In this document: one piece after another, positions 1 through 7,069 of the stretch
Layout: each line of letters begins with the position of its first letter
How positions within the stretch are numbered: position 1 is the stretch's first letter
Assembly: GCA_004151065.3 (NCBI GenBank)
Contig: NWUY0300013246.1
Coordinates: 45,363-56,699, forward strand
Length of the DNA: 11,337 nt
Reading direction: 5' to 3'
Source: Larix sibirica
Lineage: Eukaryota > Streptophyta > Pinopsida > Pinales > Pinaceae
Made by a program: the position numbers and the translations under genes
The notes under the pieces: model-generated
What the model was told of the DNA's origin: nothing
The model's input: only the letters and a program-made list of their open reading frames with translations
Database searches by the model: none

Positions 1-256
1 ATCGGATCACCTTCCAAATCCCAAATGAACAACACAAAGAATGGTTCATTGCAGGGTTGTTACCACATATACGTTGTCCATTGATACAATGAAAATTATG
101 TCGCACTCAGATGCACTATAAATCGCCTTGAAGATGGAATCATCCCCCCTAGGAGAAAATGGCGCAAGGATGGCTCAAGTTCAGTCGCAATTAGGAGCAC
201 TAAGAATTCAGTTATAGGATATCTCCAAAGGGAAGTAAAAGTGCAAGGAAGTATGG

Positions 257-298
257 TGCGTCACATGCAGAAAAGAAAGGCATCATAAGAATGAATGC
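257..298 (+). other. Zinc knuckle 1 (intact CCHC)
   Basis: Frame 2 reads CVTCRKERHHKNEC, an exact CX2CX4HX4C motif of the nucleocapsid type that binds RNA through one zinc ion. All four ligands are present. Confidence 0.92.
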
Positions 299-367
299 CC
301 AGCCTTTGCAGAATATTTGTCTTCAGGACATCTGAATCCCTTGCCCATAGGAGGAGGAGAGTTATGG

Positions 368-409
368 TGTGATATATGCAGAACTAGGGTTCATCCTCCG
401 ACTGCTTTT
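368..409 (+). other. Zinc knuckle 2 (last Cys replaced by Phe)
   Basis: Frame 2 reads CDICRTRVHPPTAF. The spacing is that of a CCHC knuckle but the fourth ligand is Phe (TTT), so it should not hold zinc normally. A stop follows at 419. Confidence 0.75.
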
Positions 410-451
410 CCGTTGATGTAGAAATAACATAGCAGTATCATAAACTTATTA

Positions 452-493
452 TGCATTTTTTGTAAGTTGGTAGGACATGACAAGAAGGATTGT
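452..493 (+). other. Zinc knuckle 3 (intact CCHC)
   Basis: Frame 2 reads CIFCKLVGHDKKDC, an exact CX2CX4HX4C motif with the usual Gly before His. Confidence 0.92.
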
Positions 494-670
494 CAAGCAC
501 TTGTCCTAATGAGAGAACGCACCTCAGACTCATACTAATTTCAAGGGGAACCAAGACCAAAAGGAGGAGTACAAAAAAATAACGCTCTCACGAACTACAA
601 TCAAGGAGGATGAGGAGGGTTCATAAGTCGTGGTAGAGGAGGATTTGGCAAAGGAAGAGGACCGATCATC

Positions 671-712
671 TATTATAATTGTAACCAACATGGACACTAT
701 GTGTGGGATTGT
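671..712 (+). other. Zinc knuckle 4 (first Cys replaced by Tyr)
   Basis: Frame 2 reads YYNCNQHGHYVWDC. CCHC spacing is kept, but the first ligand is Tyr (TAT), consistent with a G-to-A change from TGT. It follows a Gly/Arg-rich patch, a common RNA-binding companion. Confidence 0.85.
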
Positions 713-730
713 CTGAATCCTTGTACAATG

Positions 731-772
731 TGCACATACTGTAGACAGTTGGGTCATGCAATGAAAGACTAC
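731..772 (+). other. Zinc knuckle 5 (last Cys replaced by Tyr)
   Basis: Frame 2 reads CTYCRQLGHAMKDY. The fourth ligand is Tyr (TAC), again one G-to-A change from Cys. It lies only 18 bp after knuckle 4, so the two form a paired module. Confidence 0.85.
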
Positions 773-1339
773 CCTCAACTGATCGTGAAATGGCAGGAGA
801 AAAGGAACTAGAACCAAAATGTGCAGATGACATTAGCAGAAGAGCATGACAATCAACCCAATATAGCAGCAGTTACACGTGGAGGAGTTAGAACAGGAGC
901 CAATGCGACATATCTAAGAATTTGGACCGAGCAATGGGTAAGGAAAGATGCAAATCCCGACCCAACGTTTGATCCTTAGAAAGAGAAGGACACAGATAAG
1001 CAAGGAAAGAAGGAGATAATAGAAACAGGATGTGGAGCATCGACATTGCAACCTATGTACGGTAGCCCGCCTGTGTATGACATGCCTCCAATATATGATT
1101 ACTCAATTCCAAAAAGGCCAGTTGAGAACACAAGTACGTTGAAAATATTCTTAAATATTTTTGAACTAATAAAGGATGAAACTTCATTAAACATGCTACA
1201 TGGTCTAATCAATCAATGCGTGCAAGATAAAGAGATCCATGCCATAGAACGAGCAGTCAACCAAGTACATCCTAAGAGGAGGATGAATAGGGAATTCCAG
1301 CTTAGTACGCAATTCGAAGACTATGACATGGACTACATC

Positions 1340-1640
1340 ATTTTAGACCTGTGATCTAATGTGAATGTTCTTCCAAGGAATACATGGGAAATGATGGGTA
1401 AACCTAAGTTGATCTGGTCACCTATTCAGTTGAGACTAGAAAATCAGCACAAGTTTGTTCCAATTGAAAGGCTGACAGGAGTGTAGGTTGACATTGATGG
1501 AGTGCGCACCATAGCCGATTTTGAAGTTATTGAGATAGTGGATGACAATAAACCTTACCCAGTGTTGCTTGGATTCGATTGGGATTTCAATAACCAAGCT
1601 ATCATTGATCTGAAAAAGAGTCAAATGATCTTTGAAGGAT
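1340..1640 (+). pseudogene. Retroviral-type aspartic protease remnant
   Basis: This enzyme would cut the Gag-Pol polyprotein. In frame 2 the active-site block starts IILDL at 1337-1351, a stop (TGA) sits at 1352, and SNVNVLPRNTW follows; the stop takes the Gly place of the Asp-x-Gly triplet. The Asp (1346) remains. Downstream are strands typical of these proteases: VDIDGVRTIADFEVI and then PVLLGFDWDFNNQAIIDL, the second conserved block (LLG-D-W) near the C-terminus. About 100 codons is the usual length for a plant gypsy protease. Stops at 1352, 1484 and 1640 disable it. It is in phase with gag and with RT, so it was one module of a single Gag-Pol frame. Confidence 0.82.
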
Positions 1641-1981
1641 AAAACTTAAGAGTCACTACACCACTGGATTCTACAGAAGGAATGTGATATGTGGAACTAG
1701 TCAGAAATGAGGAACTGGATAATTTATACAAGATGACCGGGTGGATCGAGGACTATGTGAATCCTACTGCTTAGGTATTCTAAGTTGGTGAAATATCATC
1801 TCCTGTGCATCAAATTCAGAAGAAACCTTTGAAATTTGGCAGTAGAGGATGCATGAAATATCCTCAAGGAGGTGCACTCATATTAGTCTCTCACTGCATT
1901 GGATCGGAACTAAGGTATGTGATCCCCCGAAGTAAGATGGACTAACAAAATGTAGAATCTTTTGTAAAAGACTTTGAAGTG

Positions 1982-2345
1982 CATATACTCGAGCAGCAGA
2001 TAATGCTAGCATTAGATGTCACGCTAAAAGCAACCCCTGCAAGGTGTTGGGATGTGCATAAGGACGTAATAAAGGATTGGAAGCAATGCAAAAAGTTGTT
2101 ATAGGTCAAATTTAGAACTAAATATACTATGCAAAAGTATACTAGGTTAATTTGTCCATCATATCATGTCACATGGTACACCATGACATGGAAGTCAGTA
2201 CCTAAGCATAAATGGATGCAATTGTTTTTGCACACCCTGGACACGATCCCAAAGAACTTGTACTTAGAATTGGAAGTGTGCAAAAGAACATCAGACTAGG
2301 AAAAGTTGGTTCGCAACTTCAAAGTAACTTCCAATTTTGAAGAAG
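1982..2345 (+). pseudogene. Second Gag/capsid-like stretch between protease and RT
   Basis: Frame 2 continues from protease through a linker (1641-1980; stops at 1685, 1772, 1781, 1943) into a Gag-type pattern. Motif A (2009-2113) reads ATPARCW, then DWKQCKKLL and, after a stop at 2102, VKF, which fits the A-x-x-W, W, F spacing of retrotransposon capsids. Motif B (about 2225-2345) reads FLHTLDTIPKNLYLELE and, after a stop at 2297, EKLVRNFKVTSNF. This resembles the L-x-G-x-A-x-x-W-Y and S-x-x-x-L-x-x-x-F capsid core with Trp replaced by Leu. Plant Ty3/gypsy Pol normally has only a short linker here, so a capsid-like unit is unusual. Assignment is by eye; it could instead be a rapidly evolving linker. 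It is separate from the Gag capsid tail at the window start. Confidence 0.55.
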
Positions 2346-2810
2346 AGGCACCATCCATGGACATATTGTTGTTTGTTATCAAGGAAAAAAAAATTATAAC
2401 AGGCAAGTTGAAGGGACTAGTACCCCTATGTAGCGCGCACAGATCTTCTCTAAAGGTTTTCCAAGTATTGGAATGTTACAATGTTGCTGGAGGAGACCAG
2501 GAAGATGACGATCCAAGGAATCTGCAAATACTAGAAATTGAAGGAGAGGGTGTAGTAGAAGGATCTAAGCTTGGATCTGCCAACTATGCGAATCCATTAA
2601 AAATGTGCAAGGTGAATATTGGAATGAAGGAAAATCCCAAGTTCACAAATATTGGAGATTATTGGAATGACAAAACTGTTGAGAAGACTATTGACTTACT
2701 CCACGTGTACCAGGATCTGTTTCCAACAACATTTTCAAAAATGAAAGGGATCATTGGGGATTTGGGGGAAATGAATATCGCGTTGAAGCCAGATGCCATG
2801 CCAGTAAAGT
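2346..2810 (+). pseudogene. Pol linker leading into reverse transcriptase
   Basis: This open stretch of frame 2 ends at a TAG at 2810. It has an acidic middle (GGDQEDDDPRNLQILEIEGE) and then a conserved-looking lead into RT: NIGDYWNDKTVEKTIDLLH, then YQDLFPTTFSKMKGI and GEMNIALKPDAMPVK. The last block, with the Asp-Leu-Phe and Leu-Lys-Pro-x-A features, is the normal entry segment just before gypsy RT. No catalytic residues lie here. The TAG at 2810 is followed directly by RTYRLN in the same frame, so it is best read as CAG changed to TAG rather than a real gene end. Confidence 0.7.
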
Positions 2811-2812
2811 AG

Positions 2813-3600
2813 AGAACATATCGATTGAATCTGGTGTATAAGCAGAAATTCAAAGCAGATATAGACAAAATGTTGAAGGTTAGGATAATTGAACCTATCG
2901 AGGAGTCAGAATGGACCAGCCCGATGGTGGTTCAAGACAAGAAAATGGGTGGAATCATAATTTGTGTAGATCTGTGCAAATTGAATTATGATTGCTTACA
3001 TGATCAATTTCCTACCCCCTTCATAGATGAAGTTTTGGAAAAAGTAGGAGGATAAGAAGCCTACTCCTTTACTGATGGATTATCTGGATATCATCATATT
3101 AAGATCGTGCAGGAGGATAGGAATAACACAACATTTGTGATAGAGTGGGTATGTTATCAGTACACAGTGATTCCCTTTGGGTTGAAGAATGCACCAGCAG
3201 TATTTTCCCGAGTGGTTGTCACAACGTTTAAGGAGTTTATTCATAAATTTCTAGAAGTGTATTTGGATGATTGGACAGTATTTAGCTTGTTGAAGAAACA
3301 TATTAAATCTCTACGTTTAATGTTGGGTAGATGCATAAAATTCCATATTTCTTTGAACTTGAAGAAATGCATTTTATGCGCACCATTTGGTATTATGTTG
3401 GGCCATGTAGTGTGTACTAAACAAGGACTCTTGGTGGATCCTGTGAAGATTGCTACTATTGTTGATCTACCACCACCCACTTAAGTGCGATAGCTACGGG
3501 AAAATTTGGGTCATACCGGGTATTACAGGAAGTTTATTAGGGGATACGCATAGATAACGGCACCAATGGAGAAGTTGTTGAAGAAGGATGTCTAGTTTCA
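2813..3600 (+). pseudogene. pol: Reverse transcriptase remnant (Ty3/gypsy)
   Basis: This enzyme copies element RNA to DNA. Frame 2 shows the RT blocks in order: IIEPIEESEWTSPMVVQDKK (fingers), CVDLCKLNYDCLHDQFPTP, FTDGLSGYHHIKI with the first catalytic Asp at 3074, TVIPFGLKNAPAVFSR, and the palm motif YLDD at 3260-3271. These are followed by LNLKKCILCAPFGIMLGHVV and the thumb/connection GHTGYYRKFIRGYA. All three catalytic Asp codons survive. Stops at 3053, 3482, 3491, 3551 and 3593 break it. Four sit where Gln is usual or likely (CAA/CAG turned TAA/TAG). Frame is shared with gag and RNase H. The family is certain; lineage within Ty3/gypsy is not settled from the window alone. Confidence 0.95.
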
Positions 3601-3625
3601 GTCGAACGAAGAATGTCAGCAGAGT

Positions 3626-3990
3626 TCAGATACCTTGAAGCAAAAACTGGTTACTACACCAATTCGGGTATTTCTAGATTGGAAGAAGGTGTTCCATGTT
3701 CATGTGGACGCTTCATCTATAGCATTGGGCACAGTTCTATCTCAGCCAGGAGAAGGGGACTTGGATCATCCCATTGCATTTGCAAGTAACAAGTTATCAA
3801 CTACAGAACATAATTACACTACTACAGAGTGCGAAGGGATGGAAATGGTGTATGCCCTGCAGAAGTTTAGGCATTACATATTGGGATCACATTTTAAGAT
3901 CTACACATATCATTATGCGCTATGATACCTATTCAACAATCCAATGTTGGGGGGGGGAGATATGAAGATGGCTACTATTGTTTTAGGAGT
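3626..3990 (+). pseudogene. RNase H remnant
   Basis: RNase H removes the RNA strand during reverse transcription. Frame 2 reads FHVHVDASSIALGTVLSQ, with the first catalytic Asp at 3707, then DHPIAFASNKLSTTEHNY and TECEGMEMVYALQKFRHYI, which carries the Glu. The third acidic residue, Asp in the T-D-H block, is Tyr here (TAT at 3908, reading TYHYAL). A stop at 3923 and a +1 shift in the G9 run at 3949 follow, after which frame 3 resumes family-like sequence (EYEFEVVVKPGKLNSGPDHL spans about 3987-4046 once shifted; here the stretch starts after a stop at 3984). It lies directly between RT and integrase, as in all Ty3/gypsy elements. No second RNase H is seen downstream. Confidence 0.9.
3949..3957 (+). 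other. G9 homopolymer frameshift
   Basis: Nine consecutive G bases. RT and RNase H read in frame 2 up to this run, and the family-like sequence continues in frame 3 after it, so one extra base is present. Slippage in a homopolymer, or an assembly error in it, is the simplest cause. Confidence 0.8.
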
Positions 3991-4019
3991 ATGAATTTGA
4001 AGTGGTTGTGAAACCAGGA

Positions 4020-5400
4020 AAGTTAAATTCAGGACCTGATCATTTGCCGTGCATAGTCACAGGGAAAGATGCATGGAATTTGGATGACAACCTACCAGAT
4101 GAGCACTTATTTACAGCTCATATGGTTGATGATTACTTCACAGACATTGCGTAGTTCTTAAGTACATGAGTATCCCCACCTGAATTTACAATCGCACAGA
4201 AGAAGTAGTTAGTAGTTAAGGGATGATATTATCAACTTATATCAAGGAATTTATACAAGTGAGGTACATATGGCATTCCACAATGATGTATTTCAGAACA
4301 CAAAAGGCCGATAATTCTAGTAGAGGAGCATGGAGTATTTGTGGGAGGCCACTATGTAGGAAAGGAAACAACTCAAAATATTTTGCACACACGACTGTGG
4401 TGGCCCGCCCTTCATAAGGATGCAAAGGAGTTATGTCAGACCTGTGATCTATGTTAGTGAGTTGGAAAGACGTCAAGGAGGGATGAGATTCCCTTGATGC
4501 CATAGGTAACGTTGCAAGCATTTGATAAATGGGAAGTGTAATTCATTGGACCAATCAAACCACGGACGAAAAGGTCAAGAGAAGGATACATAATCACTAC
4601 GATAGATTATTTCACCAGATGGGCCAAAGAAGAACCTGTCAGAGATTGCAACTCGCAAACAACTGTGCAGTTTCTGTTTCAGAATGTGGTTATACGATTT
4701 GGATGCCCGATAATCTTGATGAGTGATCAAGGGACCCATTTTTTTATTAATACAATTGCAACTCTAAGAGAGGAATTCTAGATATAGCATAAGAAGAGTA
4801 CACCCTATCACCCACACAAAAAATGGAATACTGGAAGCATTTAACAAGATCCTGGAGACTGTGCTAACTAAGCTATGCAATGTGAGCCGAGATGACTAGG
4901 ACTTGAGGATTCATGCATTATTATGGACATATAGAACAACATGCAAGAAGTTGATAGGATAGCCATTCATATTAGTATACATCCTATAGGCGGTTATGCC
5001 CATGGAGTTCATTGTGCTAATTCTACGCATTATTGCGCTGACATAAATCACGGATTCTGATGCAATAGAAATAAGTGTCCCAGATAATGGAACCGGAGGA
5101 AGATTATTCATTGCATGTTTTCACAGCTAGCAGGTTTAGAAAGTGCATGATAAAGCATGGCATAACAAACATATCAAACAGAAGTAGTTCTAGATAGGAG
5201 ATCTAGTCCTGCTCTATCACAATAAGTTTTTAAAACACCCTGGTAAGTTCCAAATGCATTGGCTAGGTCCTTATGTGATAGAGTATGTGACAGATGCAGG
5301 TGTTGTCCAATTAAGAAAATTGAATGGGGAATTCATGAAAGGATTTGTCAATGGAATCTAGATGAAACTATATAGGGATCGTCATCTTTCCACACACTAG
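4020..5400 (+). pseudogene. Integrase remnant with HHCC, DDE and GPY modules
   Basis: Integrase inserts the DNA copy into the host genome. Frame 3 carries the zinc-binding N-terminal domain: His 4329, His 4350, Cys 4434 and Cys 4443, with LWWPALHKDAKELCQTCDLC. The catalytic core follows (YIITTIDYFTRWAKEEPVRD, then FGCPIILMSDQGTHF). The second Asp is at 4725. An extra base in the A-run at 4817-4823 moves to frame 1, where the Glu lies at 4834, giving D-35-E spacing. The first Asp place, in KWEV-stop-FIGPI, is a TAA at 4539. The C-terminal domain in frame 1 shows GDLVLLYHNKFLKHPGKFQ and HWLGPY (GPY at 5266-5274). Small indels scramble 4980-5115. Many stops are present. No chromodomain follows, so this is not a chromovirus. 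Confidence 0.9.
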
Positions 5401-5655
5401 TCTAAGTAAGAAAAAAAATCCAAAAAGAGAAAAACAGAGAGTAAAAACAAACTTGACAAAGAGAATAAAAATAATAGAAACAAAGAAACAAAAGGATATG
5501 GTGATGAAAAGCAAATTGTTGCGGAAAAGAGGAAGAAGCCTCAACGCAAGAAAGAGGTGTGTAGGACAAAGAATCAAATGGCGCACAAGGAAAGTAAAGT
5601 GGAATATATGTGCAATAGTCAGACAGGAGCATTAAATACTAGACATGATGTCTAG
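5401..5655 (+). pseudogene. Lysine-rich C-terminal tail of Pol
   Basis: Frame 1, the integrase C-terminal frame, stays open from 5410 to 5652 after stops at 5398 and 5407. It encodes a low-complexity Lys/Arg/Glu/Asn-rich stretch (for example KKSKKRKTESKNK, then EKRKKPQRKKEV). The TAA at 5407 could be a mutated CAA, so this may once have been an integrase tail of about 80 residues. It could bind nucleic acid or carry a nuclear import signal, but that is inference from composition only. The run of A bases also makes chance openness plausible. It ends at a TAG (5653) inside a small perfect palindrome. Confidence 0.4.
5639..5655. repeat. Small perfect palindrome
   Basis: CTAGACAT, one G, ATGTCTAG: two 8-bp perfect arms around a single base. 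It sits at the end of the Lys-rich open stretch. It may be chance. Confidence 0.6.
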
Positions 5656-5840
5656 ATGGCGAAAACGTGACATAATAAATGAAGAGATTAGCGGCAATAT
5701 TTCTACAGATTAGCGGATCTAAGGAAAATTTGGACCAAATCCACACCCGGATCCATAGATTTGGGGCATTGAATGCAGGTAAGGTGTGAAGAAGGATGAT
5801 ACAGCTAGCCTAGTTAAGCTATAAAAGCAAAACAGGGGGG
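5656..5840 (+). other. Gap between Pol and the third coding region
   Basis: All forward frames are closed by frequent stops and no domain is recognised. It contains a strong splice-donor-like string CAG/GTAAGG at 5776-5784, not linked here to any acceptor. If the third region was made from a spliced or internal RNA, its signals would lie near here. Confidence 0.4.
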
Positions 5841-7069
5841 ATGGGAAAAAGGCATAGTTCGTCGAGTATTCAGAGTCGAACAACGTACAAAGTAGCTAGT
5901 AGTTCCGTTGCAGTAGGAAACCCCAGGATCATTAGGCTCAATGAAGCCAAGGTTTCAAAGCGCCTATGTGCCACCAAGAAAGGCAATAGTGAAACCAATC
6001 AATTTACCAAAGGTGACAAAGTGCGACCTGGTGACACCAACGATTTCGGCTGAGGTCCTGGTTGAGGGAGATATGTTAGGACAAGTGGATCATATATGGT
6101 ATGCAGACCTAATCATAGAGAACTATCTTTGCACGAAGACAAGCCCAGAGTCACCCATAACTTTGCACGAAGACAAGCCCAAAGAATGGCAATGGGGTTG
6201 CAGCGCACTGGTATCCTGAACTTGTTGGAAATACCGCATTTTGGTAGGAGCCCAAATATCAATAATTGTGTTTAATTGATATTAAGTTGTGTTCATGAAG
6301 GATTTATATGGTTAGATAGGGCAGTCTCAATTGACAGCAAATTGATTGAGAAAATAATAGGGTTACCAGTAGTAGGGGAGGACTCGTCGTCTTTGTTTAA
6401 AGACAAAATCCAAGACAAAGCACTGGCAGAAAGGAAAAAGGAAAAATACAACACCTTCAGAGGACCATGCGGGTTAGATGTAGCTAGCATCAATGATGAT
6501 TCAGTCAATTTTACGACGTAGGTGTTGGCCTGCAAGCTATTGAGGAAATTTCACAAAGATTAGGTGCCAGTAGGAGTAATACTAGCAGTAGAAAGGTGCA
6601 CACCAGGCATACAAATGAACTGGGCCACCTTACTAGTAAATGAATTCCTAGTCGACTGTAAGGAAGCACAAGAGAAACAAATGGAGTTTCATTATGCATG
6701 GATCTTGATTCTGATTTAGTAGCATGGAGGGATCCACAGGAGACGCGGTTTATGGATAAGACACGTAAACCGTATTTCGCAGCACGATATGTCATCTTGT
6801 GGCATACTGCGCACAAGAACAAGTAGCAAGACAATAACATTGTCTTTTATATTTACAAGGAGGTAATCCAAAGAAGCATTATGAGCATACCGTGCATACA
6901 ACCACATATTATCAAAGCATATAAAGGCATTTCACATTTCAAGGATGGGATGCACCATATGTATATTCAGGAAAAGAGGGGCCCATACCAACAATGGATT
7001 CCAACGAAATTTAGATTGATGGAGCAAGATGTCAGCCATATTATGAATGATTGGGATGAAGAGTGCTGA
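5841..7069 (+). pseudogene. Third coding region, N-terminal domain (unknown function)
   Basis: A broken protein-coding region lies between integrase and the LTR. Its segments change frame: frame 3 (5841-5935), frame 1 (5941-6216), frame 3 (6276-6720, with stops at 6519 and 6561), then frame 2 (6719-7069). Read in order they give a steady protein: YVPPRKAIVKPINLPKVTK, DHIWYADLIIENYLCTKTS, EWQWGCSALV, FIWLDRAVSIDSKLIEKIIG with LPVVGED, WATLLVNEFLVDCKEAQEKQ, FHYAWILILI, YFAARYVILWH, HHMYIQEKRGP. The pattern (short acidic lead, then I-x-x-I-x-G-L-P) recalls plant mobile-domain or plant retrotransposon accessory proteins, by eye only. No membrane segment or envelope-like feature and no RNase H is seen. 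I recall similar third frames in gymnosperm Ty3/gypsy elements. The start at 5841 is only the first ATG, not proven. Confidence 0.6.
6127..6181 (+). repeat. Exact 21-bp direct repeat inside the third coding region
   Basis: Positions 6127-6147 and 6161-6181 are identical (starting CTTTGCACGAAG). The offset is 34 bp, not a multiple of three, so the same bases are read in two phases of frame 1: LCTKTSP in the first copy and LHEDKP in the second. Confidence 0.9.

Larger units (their letters stand above)
3..1330 (+). pseudogene. gag: Gag remnant: capsid tail plus five-knuckle nucleocapsid
   Basis: Gag builds the virus-like particle that packages element RNA. The window opens inside it. Frame 3 (3-89) reads EWFIAGLLPHIR and neighbours, typical of the end of a plant Ty3/gypsy capsid domain. 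A one-base loss near 89-92 moves the reading to frame 2, which then continues. Frame 2 encodes a Gln/Ser/Lys linker, five CX2CX4HX4C-type zinc knuckles (257-772) and a Gly/Arg-rich patch (about 605-660) before knuckle 4. From 813 to 1330 it is acidic, Pro-rich linker without recognised domain. In-frame stops at 119, 215, 236, 419, 425, 536, 611, 809 and 977 show that it is dead. The N-terminal part and start codon lie left of the window. It joins protease in the same frame, as in one-frame Gag-Pol elements. The knuckle series is certain; the 5' limit is not visible. Confidence 0.88.

Noticed and set aside
92-3925. Stop codon reassignment or readthrough to explain one long frame with many stops
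   Set aside because: All three stop codons occur, at many places, and catalytic residues are also lost. Ordinary decay explains it.
5275-5400. Chromodomain after integrase
   Set aside because: The sequence after GPY runs through a short beta-like segment to a stop without the aromatic chromodomain pattern.
5368-5632. Minus-strand open frames rich in Phe and Leu that look like membrane proteins
   Set aside because: They mirror the A-rich, Lys-coding stretch of the plus strand (AAA and AAG read backwards give Phe and Leu). No independent support.
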